A DNA stretch of 64,000 nucleotides from Rhodospirillales bacterium (lineage in GTDB: Bacteria > Pseudomonadota > Alphaproteobacteria > Rhodospirillales > Magnetospirillaceae): positions 62,001 through 126,000 of the forward strand of contig JACFNC010000003.1 in the NCBI GenBank assembly GCA_019455065.1, read 5' to 3'. The stretch's first letter is position 1, and each line of letters opens with the position of its first letter. The position numbers and the translations under genes were made by a program. The notes under the pieces were generated by a model. That model saw nothing but the letters and a program-made list of their open reading frames with translations, made no database searches and had not been told where the DNA came from. Positions 45,732 to 54,178 of this stretch are shown piece by piece.

Positions 45732-47072
45732 GTCCGCCATGAGGGCGGGGTGCGAGCGCCGCAGGTCCGTAAGCTTGGCCTCCACGCGGGCGATCCGGTT
45801 TTCCAAACTCGCGTGGTCCAATGGCTCCAGTGATGCGTTGCGTGCCACCCCAGCGAGAGCCTCGAGTTGGGCCTGAAGGGACTCGAGATGTATCGGCACG
45901 CGAACGAAATCAGCCAATGCTTCGAGGGTTCCGAGGAGGCGTGCGATCACCGCCAGCTGCCTGCTTCCCGCGCGTCGGATTTCGCCGAGGCATGCGTCGA
46001 GAAGTTCGTCGAACGTGACGGGGAAGAGAAAGATGCGAGGGTTTCCCTTGTCGTCCCAATAAACTTCCTGGGCTGGGGACCTCTTCATCACGGCGGCCAG
46101 GAACTCGCCCAACCGGTCGATGCAGGTGAGGGCCGTGAAGACGTCGTTGATGCCAGGCGAGAGCGCTCGAAGCGCAATCTCGTTCAGCGCCTTGACGTAG
46201 AACGCGATGTCTTGAGTGGGTGTCCTGGCCTGGCCGAGGACGATCGCCCGCGAGGCCGCCTTACAAATTTCAGAGTCCGCCCTGCCAGAAGGATAGATGC
46301 GTCCCGCCGGTCCATTGGCGACCACGAAGTCGCCGGGTCGCCGGTCGAGGCGGATGGCAAGATCGTGGGCAGTCGCCATATCGCATAACAATTGGAAGTC
46401 GATCGCTTGCACATAGCCGCTTCCCTGGACGGGGAACGGTGCTCCTCGGCTTTCGAAATCCGGGGCCATGGTGCTCGCCGCCGGCAGCCTCGCCGGCGTG
46501 TCGGCGGGTGGGAATAGAGTGCCGATGGCCTGCTCCAGGTCCTCGGCCACCCGGGCGATCACGGTGTCCGCCTGGATCGATAGCGCCAGATGGTGGATGA
46601 AGTAGATCAGCAGCAGGACACTGGCCACCACCATGATCTGGGCGAAGGCGAGCGACACCAGGGGCACGAACTCCTCCACTCCGGTGCGCACGGAGCGAAG
46701 TATCAAGAGATGGTAGATGAACGTGCCGCTGAACGTGCCCAGAACGATCTGGTTCACCCTGTCGTCCATGAATGTCCTGAGCAGACGCGGCCCTAGTTGG
46801 TTCGAAGCAAGCGTCAGGGTCACCAGGGTCATGGAAAACACGAGACTGGTGACCGTGATCAGCGAGCCGGCGGTCGTCGAGAGCAGTTCGCGGGCGCCTT
46901 CGGCGCTCGGGGTGTAGACCCATGGAGCCTCCTCCACCGCCTCCACGACGCGGCCGTAGTCGAGATACAGGGTTGCGAACGCCAATCCGACGGCGACGAG
47001 AACCATCAGTCCAGGGAGAAACCAGAAGCTGGTCAGCAACAGATAGCGGACGTAATCGAACTGTGCGCGCAT
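45714..47072 (-). CDS. DUF2254 membrane protein
   Basis: 452 residues. About four membrane segments lie in the first 170 residues, with the family mark T-A-G-S-L-I-T-V-T-S-L-V-F-S-M-T. A large soluble part follows with G-R-I-Y-P-S-G and A-L-R-A-L-S-P-G-I-N-D-V-F-T-A. Function unknown. The ATG at 47072 has GGAGGTTGGG before it; the ATG four codons upstream overlaps that Shine-Dalgarno. Confidence 0.9.
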   Translation of the reverse strand: MRAQFDYVRYLLLTSFWFLPGLMVLVAVGLAFATLYLDYGRVVEAVEEAPWVYTPSAEGARELLSTTAGSLITVTSLVFSMTLVTLTLASNQLGPRLLRTFMDDRVNQIVLGTFSGTFIYHLLILRSVRTGVEEFVPLVSLAFAQIMVVASVLLLIYFIHHLALSIQADTVIARVAEDLEQAIGTLFPPADTPARLPAASTMAPDFESRGAPFPVQGSGYVQAIDFQLLCDMATAHDLAIRLDRRPGDFVVANGPAGRIYPSGRADSEICKAASRAIVLGQARTPTQDIAFYVKALNEIALRALSPGINDVFTALTCIDRLGEFLAAVMKRSPAQEVYWDDKGNPRIFLFPVTFDELLDACLGEIRRAGSRQLAVIARLLGTLEALADFVRVPIHLESLQAQLEALAGVARNASLEPLDHASLENRIARVEAKLTDLRRSHPALMADSDDAG

Positions 47073-47249
47073 CCCAACCTCCATCGCCCATATCGCACCA
47101 GGACTACCTATTCTGCCCCGTACACACGACCATCGCGGTATTTGTGAAGAAGGCTTGGAAAACCACTAATACAAGTGATGCATCCAACGGGAAAAATAGG
47201 CACGTATTACTCTGCGGCGAACAGCCGCTTTACTTCGTTGGGCTGCTTC

Positions 47250-47903
47250 ATGCCTTTCGATCACGTCGCGAACACGCCCCTCACCGGCATTCGCGACAAT
47301 TACCTCTCGATTGTGACTGGCCTCTCGGGGCTGTTCGGCGGTACAGGCTCGGCCGTGCTGCTCGGCGAGGGGCTGGCCGTGACCAATGCTCATGTGGCCA
47401 GGGCGAGCCGGCGGCTCAACGCCTTTGCCCGATCGGGCAGGATGCTGGCCGCCGAGGTCGTGGCGCAAAGCGACGTGCTTGATTTGGCCTTGCTGCGGTT
47501 GGAAGGGGTGAAGGGAAATCCCTGGCCGGTGGCGGAGGCCAGCGTTTCCGAGCCGGTGTGGGCGATGGGCACGACGTCCGGTCAACTGGCGCCCACCGCC
47601 AGCGGCAGGATCGAGCGGACTCATGCCTGGGCCCACGCGGACGGGCGGTTGCAGTCCGGCCTGATGTTTACGGCGCCAGCCGGCCCCGGTTACTCGGGCG
47701 GGCCGGTGGTCAACCGCGAAGGCGCCCTTGTGGGAATCGTCGAAGGGGTGTTCACCGAGTTCTTCGACACCCTCAGCCAGATCCGTTATCGCGGCCAGAC
47801 GGTGCTGTTCGCCTATCATGCCCGCGACGTCCTCAATGAAGCGCGGCGATTGCTGGCGCGTGCCGGAATCGACAAACCGCCTCGGGCGGACCCGGCAGCC
47901 TGA
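47250..47903 (+). CDS. trypsin-like serine protease (S1C type, no PDZ)
   Basis: Compact protease domain with the His in V-T-N-A-H-V-A, the Asp in Q-S-D-V-L-D-L-A-L-L and the Ser in G-P-G-Y-S-G-G-P-V-V. No PDZ domain and no clear signal peptide, so it is shorter than DegP/DegQ and may be cytoplasmic. The start is uncertain: ATG 47250 gives 217 residues, ATG 47175 gives 242. It abuts the convergent DUF924 gene with no base between the stop codons. Confidence 0.85.
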   Translation: MPFDHVANTPLTGIRDNYLSIVTGLSGLFGGTGSAVLLGEGLAVTNAHVARASRRLNAFARSGRMLAAEVVAQSDVLDLALLRLEGVKGNPWPVAEASVSEPVWAMGTTSGQLAPTASGRIERTHAWAHADGRLQSGLMFTAPAGPGYSGGPVVNREGALVGIVEGVFTEFFDTLSQIRYRGQTVLFAYHARDVLNEARRLLARAGIDKPPRADPAA

Positions 47904-48476
47904 TCAGAACGAGGAGTTGGGCTGCTTCAGGAACTCGATCTCCTCGGGAGTGCTGGGCCGGCCGAGAATTGCGTTGCGATGGGGAAAACGTCCGAAACGC
48001 GCGATGATGTCGCGATGCCGCACCGCGTAATCCAGGGCCAGGTCATCTCCCAATGCCGCCATGAGGTCTACGCAGCGCTCCTGCAATGCCAGATCTTCGG
48101 CATGCTCGAATGGGAGATAGATGAAGATTCGCTGCACGGGGAGCAACGCGTCGTCGAAGCCCTTCTCGAGCGCCTGATCGGCGATGCGGCAGGCGTGCGG
48201 GTCGGTGGCGAACGCCTCTGGCGTGCCGCGAAACATGTTGCGCGGAAACTGGTCCAAGATGAGGACGAGGGCCAGGCATCCTTCGGGGCTCTCGGAAAGA
48301 AAACCAAGCTCGCCCGCGGCGGCTGTTCGCCAGATGTGCAGGAAGCGACGCCGTATTTCGGCGTCAAAGGCCGCGTCCACCTTGAACCATTCCGGCCGGA
48401 ACTTTCCATACCCCTCGCTATCCGGCGCGCCGAACCAGAAATCGACGACCGACCGGACGATCTGGTTTGCTGGCAT
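47904..48476 (-). CDS. DUF924 family protein
   Basis: 190 residues, all-helical family related to TPR folds: V-D-F-W-F-G-A-P near the start, L-I-L-D-Q-F-P-R-N-M-F-R-G in the middle and R-F-G-R-F-P-H-R-N-A-I-L-G near the end. All family marks are present; function not known. It ends ten bases before the start region of the gene following on the same strand. Confidence 0.93.
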   Translation of the reverse strand: MPANQIVRSVVDFWFGAPDSEGYGKFRPEWFKVDAAFDAEIRRRFLHIWRTAAAGELGFLSESPEGCLALVLILDQFPRNMFRGTPEAFATDPHACRIADQALEKGFDDALLPVQRIFIYLPFEHAEDLALQERCVDLMAALGDDLALDYAVRHRDIIARFGRFPHRNAILGRPSTPEEIEFLKQPNSSF

Positions 48477-48486
48477 GGCTGGCTCC

Positions 48487-50091
48487 TCAAAAACCGGGCA
48501 CGCTCTGGTCGGCCGGGAACGTAACCGCGTAGCCGAAATCGACGCTCTTCTTCTCGCCGGGTGCGAACGTCGACTCCCAAACCAGCAGACCTGGACGATC
48601 GTCGAAATTGCGGACGAAGCCCGGCGTCGTGGCGTTGGTCAGGATTTCGACACGGATGTTCTCGTTCCTGGAAACGGGCAGATTGTCATGAACGGCGATC
48701 TTGACGGGTTGGCGGTGCAGGTTGTCGATCGCAGTCCGGTACTTGCGCTCCACACGCCGGTCTTTGGCGACTATTCCCTGCTGCGAGGTTTCCGCGGCCA
48801 ATTGGGTGCGTCGCACCCGCACCTTGTCGTCTGTCCCGAAGGACATCCGCAAGGTCTCGTCGGTTCGGATCATATCCATTCTTCCGTTGCCGATGAAGGC
48901 ACCGTCGCGGAACAGAGACAACGCGCCGGGCAATAACGGCGCGTCGCCCGCGTAGCCGCCCTCGACCGTGAGGTAGGCAGATGTGCTGATCTTGGGCACG
49001 ATGCGCAGCGATAGCGACACGGGCAGGGCGTGAGACGCGATGCCCACGCGTCGCTCGCTGCTGTCGGCTGGGACCGTGGCGGTCCCGGCGATGCGGTACT
49101 CGGCGGCGAACTCGGTGGCCAGGGTTTCGGCCGGTTCCAGGGTCGCCGCGTCGGCGCTCTCCCGCTTCATCAACATCCGTGCTTCAGGAGCCGCCTGCAC
49201 AGCGGGTCGCGGCTGCGGAAAATCGATCCACCATGTCGGCAACTCCGGGGCGCGGGTGCCCAGGCTCGGCCGCGCGGTCGACAGGGTGAGTTCGACGCCT
49301 TGCCATTCCTCCCCGGTACGCTGCGAGACCGCGCCCTGTTGGTGCAGGACCAGCCTGGCCGCGGCGGTATCCAGCCGCGCCTCGTAGGTTGGTCGCCAGC
49401 CAGCCTCTTGCACCTGATAGGTCAATGCAACATCAGGCGATGAATCGCCGGTCGATTGGACGTTGACCCGCACGGTCAAGGAATCCCGCCGCCCCGTTTG
49501 GACGCGCCGTAACTCCTCCTCCACCTTGCCGATCTGCTCGTCGAGCGAACGCTGCTCGACCCGTTTCTGGACCAGGGCCCGAAAGGTTTCCGCCGCCCCG
49601 CTTTCAAGGGTGGTCCAGGCCTGCTGCCAGCGCTCCGGCTGCATATCGGAACGTTTGAGGTCCTTGCCGGCGGCATCCGGGGCCATCTTGCCTATCGCCT
49701 CGATGAAGGTGCGCTTGACTTCGAGGGCCGCGATGTCGGCCCCCACCAGGTCGCGCCTGTCGCGAAGTTCCGTCAGGGTTCGGAGCAACTGGCGCTCCTT
49801 CTCGCTCGCCGGCTGGTCGCCGATGACGCGCCGGCTTTCGATGGAGCCGATGGCGAGCTTGGAATCCGGCCCAACCTCGGCACGCAGCGAGTCGGTTAGA
49901 AGCTGGGCGGGCAGGCCCTCGAAGACCAGGGTGTGGGTACCAGCGGGAACGCTTACGCGCGCGTTCCTAGTCACCTGTGCCCGTTCGTCGAAAACGGTGA
50001 CCGCCTTGATCCGGCTGTCGGCGGGAATCTCGGCGGCGAACGACGTCGCCGGGGCGACGGCTGCGACCAATACCATGGGGAAGATGCGCAT
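48487..50091 (-). CDS. DUF4139 / MuiA-type exported protein
   Basis: 534 residues with a signal peptide ending T-S-F-A-A. The DUF4140 N-terminal part (V-T-V-F-D-E-R-A-Q-V-T-R) is followed by a coiled coil, then the DUF4139 domain with L-T-Y-Q-V-Q-E-A-G-W-R-P-T-Y-E and a C-terminal W-E-S-T-F-A-P-G-E-K. Named after the Myxococcus mucoidy inhibitor A family; the molecular role is unknown. The ATG at 50091 starts the signal peptide. Confidence 0.9.
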   Translation of the reverse strand: MRIFPMVLVAAVAPATSFAAEIPADSRIKAVTVFDERAQVTRNARVSVPAGTHTLVFEGLPAQLLTDSLRAEVGPDSKLAIGSIESRRVIGDQPASEKERQLLRTLTELRDRRDLVGADIAALEVKRTFIEAIGKMAPDAAGKDLKRSDMQPERWQQAWTTLESGAAETFRALVQKRVEQRSLDEQIGKVEEELRRVQTGRRDSLTVRVNVQSTGDSSPDVALTYQVQEAGWRPTYEARLDTAAARLVLHQQGAVSQRTGEEWQGVELTLSTARPSLGTRAPELPTWWIDFPQPRPAVQAAPEARMLMKRESADAATLEPAETLATEFAAEYRIAGTATVPADSSERRVGIASHALPVSLSLRIVPKISTSAYLTVEGGYAGDAPLLPGALSLFRDGAFIGNGRMDMIRTDETLRMSFGTDDKVRVRRTQLAAETSQQGIVAKDRRVERKYRTAIDNLHRQPVKIAVHDNLPVSRNENIRVEILTNATTPGFVRNFDDRPGLLVWESTFAPGEKKSVDFGYAVTFPADQSVPGF

Positions 50092-50182
50092 ATCGCTTGC
50101 CTCCTGGTCAGCCAGCGGATCGTGGCACAAGGAGGAATGAAATGCACGCCCGCGGGGAGTGGGCGGGGAGTAAGAGGAAGAG

Positions 50183-50218
50183 GAGGCGGTGCCGCTAAGG
50201 GGGAGGGGGCACCGCCTC
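50183..50218 (-). terminator. terminator of the DUF2249 gene
   Basis: 11-bp perfect stem GAGGCGGTGCC / GGCACCGCCTC. Read on the minus strand it is followed by a pyrimidine-rich tail (TCCTCTTCCTCTT). Confidence 0.65.
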
Positions 50219-50241
50219 GCTCTACGCCGACCCGGGGGAGG

Positions 50242-50475
50242 TCAGGCGGTCTTGGTGATCTCGACGCGCCACACGTCGGGACCCTGCTCGAGGTACTGCC
50301 AGTCGAACTGGCCCTGTCGCTCGATGTTGAACTGGTAGTACAGGGGTTTCGGATCGTGATCGTTGACGAGAACGAACGAATTGCCCTGCGCGAGCGAATC
50401 GAAGGTGTTGAAGATCCGCGGGTGACGTTCCCGAGGAATGATCTCCCGAACGTCGAGGGTCGCGGCGCTGCTCAT
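50242..50475 (-). CDS. DUF2249 single-domain protein
   Basis: 77 residues with the family pattern L-D-V-R-E-I-I-P-R-E-R-H-P-R-I-F near the start, H-D-P-K-P-L-Y-Y-Q-F in the middle and the C-terminal V-W-R-V-E-I-T-K. Single-copy version of the domain doubled at 13209. GGAG supports the ATG at 50475. It is preceded by a TTG-N8-CAA palindrome and follows the NnrS operon on the same strand. Confidence 0.9.
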   Translation of the reverse strand: MSSAATLDVREIIPRERHPRIFNTFDSLAQGNSFVLVNDHDPKPLYYQFNIERQGQFDWQYLEQGPDVWRVEITKTA

Positions 50476-50542
50476 TGATCCGTCTCCTATACCGTAGCAA
50501 TTCCGTCTGGTATGAGAGTGCCTAAAACAATTGCTACCTTCT

Positions 50543-50556
50543 TTGTTCTTGCGCAA
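50543..50556 (-). promoter_or_regulatory. candidate NnrR/Dnr binding site before the DUF2249 gene
   Basis: On the minus strand TTGCGCAAGAACAA, of the TTG-N8-CAA class known for NnrR-type regulators. It matches the site at 53384 at 13 of 14 positions and is 68 bases upstream of the gene start. The -10 box is weak (CATACC). Confidence 0.6.
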
Positions 50557-50568
50557 ACAACTCGGAAA

Positions 50569-51726
50569 TTATGCGCTTGCCGCGGCGGCATGCCGACGCA
50601 GCGCGTGCCGGAAAGCGGGCGCGCTGCCAGCCAGGAAAAGCAGGAGGGCGGCCGACCATACGATACCGGCGGTGCCGACAAGCGTCGGCCGGTCGCCGTA
50701 GCCGGCCAGTAGTCGGAGGGCGGAGGACAGCGACATCAACGCGATGGCTGTCGTGATGGCGGCCGGGAAACGGGTGGGCAGGCCGCCGCGTTGCATGGCG
50801 GTCCGCGCCATCATTGCCAGAGACAAGGTGCCGAGGGCGCCCACGGTGATGGCGTGCACGGCGTCTCCCGGCGGGAGTGCGAGGTCGGCCCGCGCCAGCC
50901 CGGTCAGGATGAGGCCGACGCCCAGCCACGCGTAACCCAGATGCAAGGTCCACATGTCTGGGCGCGAAACGATCCGCCACGGCTCCCAGCGGCTCAACCG
51001 AACCAGAGCGGCAGCGCCGGCCAGCATCGACAACAGCCCGGCCAAGTCAGGCGCCAGCGACAGAAGGTCGCAGAGAAGCACCGCGGCAAGGGCGCCGATA
51101 CCCGTCCATTCGACCCGCGGCTGAACGCGGATGCGCAGGTAGCCGCCCAGCTCGCGCACCGCGCCCGCGGTTGCCGCCGGGATGACCCGCCCCCCCATGA
51201 CGAACAGCAGCAGGGTCACGAGATCGAGCGCCAGATACACGCCGCGCCGCTCGCCTTCGGTCAGCCAGCCCAGGCTGCCGAGCTGGAAAACGAGTTCGGC
51301 GAACATGAAGGCGCCAAGGACCGGGGCGAAGACCGCGTTGTGGGCCGTGCGCGCCGCCTTCAGGAATGGCAGGCCGGCAAACAGAAACACGCAGACAGGA
51401 AAGGCGAGGGCCAGCGCCGCCGTCATCGGGGTCGGTTCCAGATCGGCGAACACCGCGGCGCGCGCCGCCAGCCAGCAAATGAAGGCGACGGCCAACGCGC
51501 CCTTTCCCACCTTGGTGAAAAGAAAGCCGCCGACCACCGCCAGCGCATATCCGAACAGGAGTTCGTGGGCGTGGCGGGCAAAGGGGTCGCAGTCGGCGCA
51601 GGCAGCGGTAATCCCGCCATAGGCGAGAACCCACAGCGGGATCGTCACCGCGCCGAAGATGAGGGCTGCGGCAAAGAAGGGGATGTATGCCAGGGGGTAG
51701 CGGCCGCTGCGGCGGGCGCGGTTCAC
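50569..51726 (-). CDS. nnrS: NnrS family protein
   Basis: 385 residues, twelve hydrophobic segments. NnrS marks: A-R-H-A-H-E-L-L-F-G-Y-A near the start, M-G-G-R-V-I-P-A in the middle, L-H-L-G-Y-A-W-L-G and D-A-V-H-A-I-T-V-G-A-L-G-T. In Rhodobacter and Vibrio, NnrS is a heme- and copper-binding membrane protein that relieves nitric oxide stress. GTG 51726 overlaps the upstream stop (GTGA), so it is the last gene of the four-gene operon. Confidence 0.93.
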   Translation of the reverse strand: MNRARRSGRYPLAYIPFFAAALIFGAVTIPLWVLAYGGITAACADCDPFARHAHELLFGYALAVVGGFLFTKVGKGALAVAFICWLAARAAVFADLEPTPMTAALALAFPVCVFLFAGLPFLKAARTAHNAVFAPVLGAFMFAELVFQLGSLGWLTEGERRGVYLALDLVTLLLFVMGGRVIPAATAGAVRELGGYLRIRVQPRVEWTGIGALAAVLLCDLLSLAPDLAGLLSMLAGAAALVRLSRWEPWRIVSRPDMWTLHLGYAWLGVGLILTGLARADLALPPGDAVHAITVGALGTLSLAMMARTAMQRGGLPTRFPAAITTAIALMSLSSALRLLAGYGDRPTLVGTAGIVWSAALLLFLAGSAPAFRHALRRHAAAASA

Positions 51727-52817
51727 GCGGTCTTGCCTCGCCTCACGGCGCGGTTCCGGGTCGCGGCCACCGTCACCACCAGGGTTGTCAGCAGGAACAG
51801 CACGATCGCCACGGCGTTGAGCAGTCCGCCCCACAGCCGTGGTTCATAGGCGTTGGTGAAATCCCCGGCCAGCCGCAAAAGCAGCGAGGCATGGAGCAAC
51901 GCCAGCGGCAGATAGAAGGCGTTGGTGAAGGGGACGATCACCTTGAGGACGGCCGGGAGAATGACCGGCGCATGCCCGAACACCATCGCAAAGACGAACC
52001 CAACGAACAGCGCGTGCAGGACGGCGTCGTAGACGGGGCCGCCGGCCGGCAACCCGTGAACCAGGGCCATCAGGCCGGAGGCGCCCAGCCAGAAATATCC
52101 CGACAACAGACAGATCGCCATGTAGCGGGTCAGCCCCTGCTGCTTCACGGTGCGTCGCGCGATGTCATGGCGAACCAGCCAGAGCGCCAGCAACAGCATC
52201 CCCAGGCCAAACACCCGCCCGCCGACGTCGAGTTCGAGGGCTACGAGGACCGGCGCCACCAGCAGCAGCAGCAAGGGGATGGGGGCCGTGATTGCGCGAT
52301 CCGGGGTCGGAGGAAGAAAGCGTGACAATTCCAGGCGTTCTCCGGCGATCGTCAGCACCAGGAAACAAGCCCACAACGCGACCACCACCGGAACCGGCTT
52401 GCCGGCCAGCCATAGCGCCGTGCCCAGGAACCAAGCCAGCGCCCCCAGTCCCATGACGATCGTGAAAAGCGCGGTCTGGCGGCGCACGACATCGGTGGCC
52501 ATCGCCGCAAACACGGCGCTGCCGGCGGTGAGTAGGCCGGCGCCCACCACGAACGGCGCCCCAAGGATCAGGGCAACGCCTCCGACGCCAGTCAATGCCG
52601 GCGCCGCGTAGCCCCACGCCTTGTCGAGAGCCACCGCGCGCTCGAGGCCGATGACCGTTCCGAAGAACGCACAGATCATGAGCGGCCCATGCAGTTCCAC
52701 CAACGCCGCCACCCCGTCGGGCAGTACCCAGCCAAGGCGGCTTTCACCCGCGAGCAATCCGGCGAGCAGAGAAACCGCCCCGAGAACGAACAGGGGGATG
52801 CGGCGATGAGCGATCAT
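51723..52817 (-). CDS. polytopic His-containing membrane protein, NnrS-like
   Basis: 364 residues, about eleven to twelve membrane segments with histidines at membrane positions: V-E-L-H-G-P-L-M-I, A-V-L-H-A-L-F-V-G-F, V-F-G-H-A-P-V-I and L-L-H-A-S-L. Related in layout to NnrS but without its A-R-H-A-H-E motif. ATGA overlap with the DUF59 gene before and GTGA with nnrS after. A heme or copper membrane partner of NnrS is inferred. Confidence 0.75.
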   Translation of the reverse strand: MIAHRRIPLFVLGAVSLLAGLLAGESRLGWVLPDGVAALVELHGPLMICAFFGTVIGLERAVALDKAWGYAAPALTGVGGVALILGAPFVVGAGLLTAGSAVFAAMATDVVRRQTALFTIVMGLGALAWFLGTALWLAGKPVPVVVALWACFLVLTIAGERLELSRFLPPTPDRAITAPIPLLLLLVAPVLVALELDVGGRVFGLGMLLLALWLVRHDIARRTVKQQGLTRYMAICLLSGYFWLGASGLMALVHGLPAGGPVYDAVLHALFVGFVFAMVFGHAPVILPAVLKVIVPFTNAFYLPLALLHASLLLRLAGDFTNAYEPRLWGGLLNAVAIVLFLLTTLVVTVAATRNRAVRRGKTA

Positions 52818-53116
52818 ATTCCCCAGCCAAGGGTCTGCCGGGCGATCTCCGACATCCGGTCGGGGGTCCAGAACGGGCTGTCGAGCACTTCGATTTCGAC
52901 CGGCACGTCGTCGAAGTGGCGCCAGATGGCGCGCTCGGATTCTTCGGCCAGATGACCCGATTGCGGGCAGGCGGGGGTGGTCATGATGAGGCCGACATAA
53001 ATGCGTTCATCGCCGGCCTCGACCGTCTCTACCAGCCCCAGATCGACGATGTTGATGCCCACCTCGGGATCGATGACCTCGCGCAAGGCCTCGAGGACTC
53101 GTTCCTCCATGCTCAT
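52814..53116 (-). CDS. DUF59 / MIP18-type iron-sulfur assembly protein
   Basis: 100 residues with the family core R-E-V-I-D-P-E-V-G-I-N-I-V-D-L-G-L-V and the conserved Cys in M-T-T-P-A-C-P-Q-S-G. SufT/MIP18 relatives help mature Fe-S proteins. Placed between the DUF1858 and NnrS-like genes with four-base overlaps on both sides, it probably repairs or builds Fe-S centres damaged by nitric oxide. Confidence 0.92.
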   Translation of the reverse strand: MSMEERVLEALREVIDPEVGINIVDLGLVETVEAGDERIYVGLIMTTPACPQSGHLAEESERAIWRHFDDVPVEIEVLDSPFWTPDRMSEIARQTLGWGI

Positions 53117-53331
53117 TTTCCTTCCTCCTTGGCGGCCTCCTGCAATTCCTCGACGAAGCCGGGGACCTCCAGCCCATAGGTGGCGGCGGCCTCGGCCACC
53201 GTCTCGAACGGGGCCATCGAGCAGCCGACGCAAGCCATCTTGTGACGGATGAAAACGGGAATCGTCGTCGGCCAGGTCTTCAGGACCTCGTCGACGACAT
53301 GCTCGGGGGTGGGCGTTTTCTCGCTGCTCAT
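53113..53331 (-). CDS. DUF1858 hybrid-cluster-associated redox disulfide protein
   Basis: 72 residues with V-D-E-V-L-K-T-W-P and the Cys pair M-A-C-V-G-C-S-M-A-P-F-E-T. Such proteins accompany hybrid cluster proteins, ScdA/RIC-type repair proteins and NO-response genes. First gene of the operon; ATG 53331 has GGAG nine bases upstream and a short leader behind the palindrome at 53384. Confidence 0.9.
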   Translation of the reverse strand: MSSEKTPTPEHVVDEVLKTWPTTIPVFIRHKMACVGCSMAPFETVAEAAATYGLEVPGFVEELQEAAKEEGK

Positions 53332-53355
53332 GCGGCTACTCCAACATGCCGCGTC

Positions 53356-53397
53356 ATCATGGCCGGCCGACGCCAGGGCGTCTTTGTTCCTGCGCAA
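53356..53397 (-). promoter_or_regulatory. candidate NnrR-controlled promoter of the NnrS operon
   Basis: Minus-strand TTGCGCAGGAACAA (53384-53397) fits TTG-N8-CAA. CATGAT at 53356-53361 is a 4-of-6 match to the -10 box. A start at about 53349 puts the site centre at -41.5. The NnrR-like gene ends nine bases away. Confidence 0.65.
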
Positions 53398-53405
53398 ACT
53401 GCCCT

Positions 53406-54101
53406 TTACAGGTCTTCGGCGATGCTCACCAGGCCATGCGGGCGGCGGATGGTGATACGCTGGCGGCCACTTGCGATGAGCCCTTGTTGCTCCCAGGCGC
53501 TGAGGATCCGGCTGACGGTGTGAAGGGTCGCTCCGGTCATTTCGGCGACGTCCTGCCGGGATAGCGGGAAGTCGATGAGCACCCCCTCCTCGACGCGTTT
53601 GCCGGCCTGCCGGGCAAGCCGGAGAATGGCGCGGGCGATGCGCCGCTCGACGCGTTCCGTCGCCAGTTCCCGATAGCGCGACTGCAGGGCCAAGAGCCGC
53701 TTGCCGACGATGGCCAGGGCATTTACCGCGATGCCCGGATAGCGTTCCATCAGCATCCCCATCTTGCGGCCATCCCAGGCGAGCATCTGGCTGTCGGTGA
53801 CGGCGGTGGCCGTGCCCGGGTAATCCCCGCCGACGAACACGGCGATGCAGCCAAACATCTCGCCCGGGCCGATAAAGCGGATGACCACCTGCTGTCCATC
53901 CGGGGTCAGCTGCGTCACCTTCACCCGGCCCTCGACCAGCACGTGACAGGCGCCGGCAGGGTCACCCTGCTCGAACACCACTTCACCTTTGGAGGCTCGC
54001 TTGTGACTGGCCATCCGAGAGATTTCGGCGACGGCGGCTCCGTCGATTCCTTTGAAAAGTTCGGCCTTTGCCAGAAGGCCGCTATCGTTGGCCTTGTCCA
54101 T
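53406..54101 (-). CDS. Crp/Fnr-family regulator, NnrR-like
   Basis: 231 residues. The sensor barrel carries E-Q-G-D-P-A-G-A-C-H-V-L-V-E-G, then a dimer helix and winged helix. The recognition helix is T-G-A-T-L-H-T-V-S-R-I-L: the H-T-V-S-R set resembles NnrR of denitrifying alphaproteobacteria, which reads TTG-N8-CAA. No cysteine cluster. It is followed on the same strand by the DUF1858-DUF59-NnrS operon and its palindrome. ATG 54101 puts the barrel at the expected distance. Confidence 0.9.
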   Translation of the reverse strand: MDKANDSGLLAKAELFKGIDGAAVAEISRMASHKRASKGEVVFEQGDPAGACHVLVEGRVKVTQLTPDGQQVVIRFIGPGEMFGCIAVFVGGDYPGTATAVTDSQMLAWDGRKMGMLMERYPGIAVNALAIVGKRLLALQSRYRELATERVERRIARAILRLARQAGKRVEEGVLIDFPLSRQDVAEMTGATLHTVSRILSAWEQQGLIASGRQRITIRRPHGLVSIAEDL

Positions 54102-54178
54102 GCCGCTGCCGGTGCGAGGGGCGAGAAGGGGGGCAGCATACTCCGTAAAGCCGCTTGAACCTAGCCGATGTTGCTGTG

